Below are positions 6,674-9,313 of a stretch of DNA of 9,313 nt, in pieces. This DNA comes from an uncultured Ruminococcus sp. (GTDB lineage: Bacteria; Bacillota; Clostridia; Oscillospirales; Ruminococcaceae): the NCBI GenBank assembly GCA_902796865.1, contig CADBQZ010000036.1:1-9313 (forward strand), written 5' to 3'. How positions within the stretch are numbered: position 1 is the stretch's first letter; each line of letters begins with the position of its first letter. Under the pieces are notes generated by a model that saw nothing but the letters and a program-made list of their open reading frames with translations, made no database searches and was not told where the DNA came from. Position numbers and translations under genes: made by a program.

Positions 6674-7268
6674 AAAGCTTTTTTAAAAAAGACATCCTGT
6701 GTATCGGACAAGGACCGTACTCAAGTATCTTCTCGGTATGGAGCTTTGTGCCGTATCCTTTATGCTTTTCAAATCCGTATTCGGGATATATCAGCGCCTG
6801 CTCCTTCATGTATCTGTCCCTTGTCACCTTAGCAAGAATAGATGCTGCCGCTATTGATGCTGATACTGCATCACCTTTGACTACTGCTCTTGCCTCGAAC
6901 GGAAGTTCCTTCGGAAGCCTGTTGCCGTCTACAAGCACCATTGAAAGCTCCTGTTCAAGCCCCTTTACCGCTCTTGACATCGCAAGCATTGCAGCGTTTA
7001 GTATATTTATGCGTTCTATCTCCTCGACAGTTGCTCTTGCAATACAATAATTTTCTGCATTTTCTATTATCAGATCATAAAGCAGTTCACGCTTTTTTTC
7101 GGAAAGCTTCTTACTGTCGTTAAGCCCCTCTATCGGCTTATCAGGATCCAACACCACCGCAGCCGCATATACATCTCCGGCAAGCGGTCCTCTCCCGGCT
7201 TCATCTGTTCCGCAGAATACGCCGACTTCATTTCTTACTGCTTCATCGTATTCATAAAGCGGACTCAT
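6660..7268 (-). CDS. rnhB: Ribonuclease HII
   Basis: Removes RNA from RNA/DNA hybrids and incises at single ribonucleotides in DNA, initiating ribonucleotide excision repair. The 202 residues contain the metal-binding set D22 and E23 in [12 protein letters not shown]114 in LVDGNR and D133 in [14 protein letters not shown], plus AKVTRDRYM (146-154), KGYGTKLH (170-177) with the family tyrosine, and the C-terminal HRMSF. This is type 2, not RNase HIII. The ATG overlaps the rbgA stop as ATGA, and GGGAGGAAAG (7271-7280) supplies a strong ribosome site within rbgA. The gene overlaps yraN downstream, so the three are certainly one transcript. Confidence 0.97.
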   Translation of the reverse strand: MSPLYEYDEAVRNEVGVFCGTDEAGRGPLAGDVYAAAVVLDPDKPIEGLNDSKKLSEKKRELLYDLIIENAENYCIARATVEEIERINILNAAMLAMSRAVKGLEQELSMVLVDGNRLPKELPFEARAVVKGDAVSASIAAASILAKVTRDRYMKEQALIYPEYGFEKHKGYGTKLHTEKILEYGPCPIHRMSFLKKLYEKK

Positions 7269-8143
7269 GGCTTTCCTCCCGTCTTTTCAGGGAATTCAAG
7301 GGTTATCCTTCCGAGCTTTCCGCTCCTGTACTCGTCCATGACAGTTATAGCAGCTCTTTCGGTATTGATCTCTCCCCCTGAGATAAGCATACCTCTTTTT
7401 CTTCCTATCATCTCAAGAAGCTCATACCCTTCTTCATCGCCGAACTCTATCTTATAGCGTTCAGTAAGCTTCTGAGGATAGCTGTCTCTGAGTATTTCAA
7501 GGAGACATGATACCAAAAGCTCTATATCTATAACATCATCTTTTACAGCACCTGTAAATACAAGCTTTCTTGCAACGGTCTGATCTTCAAACTTAGGCCA
7601 GAGCACTCCGGGCATATCAAGCATCTCGACATTCTCGCCAAGCTTTACCCACTGTTTATTTCTTGTAACACCGGGTCTGTCCTCGACCTTTGCCTTTTTT
7701 GTTTTTGCCATTTTATTTATGAGCGACGATTTCCCGACATTGGGTATCCCGACTATCATAAGCCTAAGAGGTGTTCCCTCAATACCCTTTTCGGCACGCT
7801 TTTTTATAAGCTCACAAAGCATCTGTTCCCTTACTGCCGGAAGAAAGCTTTTTACTCCTTCGCCGGTCTTGCAGTTGCATTTTATAGCGGCATATCCTTT
7901 CGACCGGTAAAAACTCAGCCATTTGTCCGTAGCGCTCACATCAGCCATATCAGCCTTATTGAGCACGAACATTCTGGGCTTAGTCCCTACAAGTCCGTCC
8001 ATATCAGGATTGCGGCTAGACATAGGCACTCTTGCATCAAGTATCTCAACAACTCCGTCAACAAGACTCAGATTCGACTTTATAAGTCTCCTTGTTTTCG
8101 CCATATGCCCCGGGAACCAGTTTATATTAGTTTCTACTTCCAA
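7265..8143 (-). CDS. rbgA: Ribosome biogenesis GTPase RbgA (YlqF)
   Basis: Circularly permuted GTPase acting late in 50S subunit assembly. Motifs appear in permuted order: [11 protein letters not shown] near the N-terminus, [11 protein letters not shown], then G4 NKAD, G1 [10 protein letters not shown]2 in RPGVT and G3 DMPG, followed by the C-terminal ANTAR-like domain. The frame is open to a GTG at 8188 (307 residues), but that start has no ribosome site and adds 15 residues unlike the family. The TTG at 8143 gives 292 residues starting (M)[13 protein letters not shown], as homologues do, with GGTGA (8148-8152) four bases upstream, so I prefer it. The start remains uncertain; the function does not. 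The stop overlaps the rnhB start. Confidence 0.9.
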   Translation of the reverse strand: MEVETNINWFPGHMAKTRRLIKSNLSLVDGVVEILDARVPMSSRNPDMDGLVGTKPRMFVLNKADMADVSATDKWLSFYRSKGYAAIKCNCKTGEGVKSFLPAVREQMLCELIKKRAEKGIEGTPLRLMIVGIPNVGKSSLINKMAKTKKAKVEDRPGVTRNKQWVKLGENVEMLDMPGVLWPKFEDQTVARKLVFTGAVKDDVIDIELLVSCLLEILRDSYPQKLTERYKIEFGDEEGYELLEMIGRKRGMLISGGEINTERAAITVMDEYRSGKLGRITLEFPEKTGGKP

Positions 8144-8152
8144 TTTTTCACC

Positions 8153-8182
8153 ATTATCCTTAAATAGTCTAGTCCTTGACAA
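8153..8182 (-). promoter_or_regulatory. Possible promoter between lepB and rbgA
   Basis: On minus, TTGTCA (8177-8182) and GATAAT (8153-8158) are separated by 18 nt; each matches the vegetative consensus at five of six positions. If used, transcription would start only a few bases before the TTG proposed for rbgA, giving an almost leaderless message. That is unusual and lowers confidence. Confidence 0.35.
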
Positions 8183-8199
8183 TATCACTGTGCATACAG

Positions 8200-9313
8200 T
8201 TACTCTACCATGCCAATGCTTCCGAACGGATATATTCTGAGTATGACCTTTCCGACTATGTCTTTTTCCGGAACAAGACCTATATCTTCATGACGGCTGT
8301 CCTTTGAGATATTCCTGTTGTCGCCGAGTACAAATATATATCCTTCCGGGACTGTGAGCGGATAGCTGAATGCTCCCTCGTCACGGTTGGTAGGTCCATT
8401 TATATAATCTTCTTCCAGAGCCTGTCCATTGACCGAAACTATACCCTTTTCAAAGTCTATATCCACCGTGTCACCGCTTTTTGCGATAACTCTCTTTACC
8501 ATACGGCAGTCAAGTCCATCTTTTTCAGATATATTTCCGTCTGAGTCCATAAGCGCTGCTGTTTTTCCGTTTATAACTACAAGATCGCCGTCTTCCGGTT
8601 TATATCCGGCACTGAACAGCAAAAGCTCATCTCCGTCATTTATCGTAGGAAGCATTGAATCGCCGACGATATTTGCAAATCCAAAGATATAAGTAAAAAT
8701 CATATATACTGAAAACAGCAAAGCTATACATCCACAGAACAGATCAAGAGCTTCTTTCACTATATCCTTGCCGTGTCTTTCAGATTCTTCTTCATCATAA
8801 GGTGAAACGACATTCACTCTCTCGTCTTCATCTTCAAGCATTGAGAATGCCTGTCGGTTAGCCTCATACTGTGCAAGTCTCGCACTTTCTATCTCGGCTT
8901 TCTGCTTTATAGCAGCCTTTGCAGCTGCCGCCTTTTCCTGCTGAAGCTTTTTCACTTTTTCAGCAGCAGACTGTTCCGGTGTTTCATACGATACCGGCGG
9001 CATATCTTCGTTCTTTATTATACGGGTCTTATCAAGTTCTGACACCGACGGCGCCGCTCCCGCCTCGGCTTTTGAAAAGACCTGTGTCATATCACCGCTT
9101 TTGAGCGGTGCTTTTCCCGGAACTTCATATCTGCCGGTACTGCCCTCATTCACATCAGCGCCGGGAACATTAAAAGTTCCTGTATCTGATGCTGTTTTTC
9201 CTGCCGCAGTACTTTCAGACGATGCCTTTTCACGTCCGGAGCTTAGAGCAGTTCTCTTTTTATATGCTCCCGGTCTGTATGGGTTTCGTGCAGTTTCCTC
9301 AAGGATACTTTCA
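8200..9313 (-). CDS. lepB: Signal peptidase I with long N-terminal cytosolic extension (5' end outside window)
   Basis: Membrane-anchored Ser/Lys peptidase that cleaves signal peptides from exported proteins. The frame is open through the right edge without a stop, so about 370 residues are visible and the start is missing. A GTG at 9153 lacks a ribosome site and is not needed. Numbering from that GTG: one membrane segment (about 135-160), then GDSMLPT with catalytic S166, MVKRVIAKSGD with catalytic K220, and VLGDNRNISKDSRH (275-288), i.e. all boxes of the family. Before the membrane segment lie about 187 visible residues rich in S, T, A, E and K, including an Ala/Lys/Glu helical stretch (about 62-95) and an acidic patch (107-125). 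Typical Gram-positive enzymes have only a short N-terminus. It heads the run into rbgA. Confidence 0.93.
   Translation of the reverse strand, partial: ESILEETARNPYRPGAYKKRTALSSGREKASSESTAAGKTASDTGTFNVPGADVNEGSTGRYEVPGKAPLKSGDMTQVFSKAEAGAAPSVSELDKTRIIKNEDMPPVSYETPEQSAAEKVKKLQQEKAAAAKAAIKQKAEIESARLAQYEANRQAFSMLEDEDERVNVVSPYDEEESERHGKDIVKEALDLFCGCIALLFSVYMIFTYIFGFANIVGDSMLPTINDGDELLLFSAGYKPEDGDLVVINGKTAALMDSDGNISEKDGLDCRMVKRVIAKSGDTVDIDFEKGIVSVNGQALEEDYINGPTNRDEGAFSYPLTVPEGYIFVLGDNRNISKDSRHEDIGLVPEKDIVGKVILRIYPFGSIGMVE

Noticed and set aside
8919..9104. Plus-strand open frame opposite the lepB N-terminal extension
   Set aside because: Shadow of the low-complexity coding region; lepB itself is supported by an open frame continuous with the catalytic domain.

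Overview
The window reads as a housekeeping segment of a low-to-moderate GC Firmicute chromosome. Protein sequences, A/T-rich Shine-Dalgarno leaders and the gene order (signal peptidase, rbgA, rnhB, yraN, then tig, clpP, clpX) fit a Clostridia/Ruminococcus-like gut anaerobe. The genus is inference; no rRNA or marker search was possible.

Layout. All complete genes lie on the minus strand, so the window reads right to left. At the right edge is a signal peptidase I (lepB) whose frame stays open past the edge, giving it a long disordered cytosolic N-terminus. It is followed by rbgA (50S assembly GTPase), rnhB (RNase HII), yraN (UPF0102 nuclease-like), thrC (threonine synthase) and a COG1768-type metallophosphoesterase. 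Junctions here are tight: ATGA at rbgA/rnhB, a 14-nt overlap at rnhB/yraN and TAATG at thrC/phosphoesterase. After a visible promoter comes tig (trigger factor). A hairpin and a 15-bp palindrome separate tig from clpP-clpX, and a strong 15-bp stem terminator ends the run at about 561-597.

The left 620 bases hold no complete gene. The first 106 bases look like the 3' end of an unidentified plus-strand gene converging on clpX. Between it and clpX lie two diverged copies of one structured repeat, in opposite orientation (about 111-218 on plus and 439-552 on minus). Each copy has hairpins whose arms differ between copies but remain paired, which points to selection on structure.

Functionally, the right half combines protein export, ribosome assembly, DNA/RNA-hybrid repair and threonine synthesis. 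The left half is a protein quality-control block: the ribosome-bound chaperone Tig next to both subunits of the ClpXP protease. I see no prophage, CRISPR, defence system, tRNA or rRNA. The most unusual content is the inverted structured repeat pair, the palindrome upstream of clpP, and the extended LepB N-terminus.
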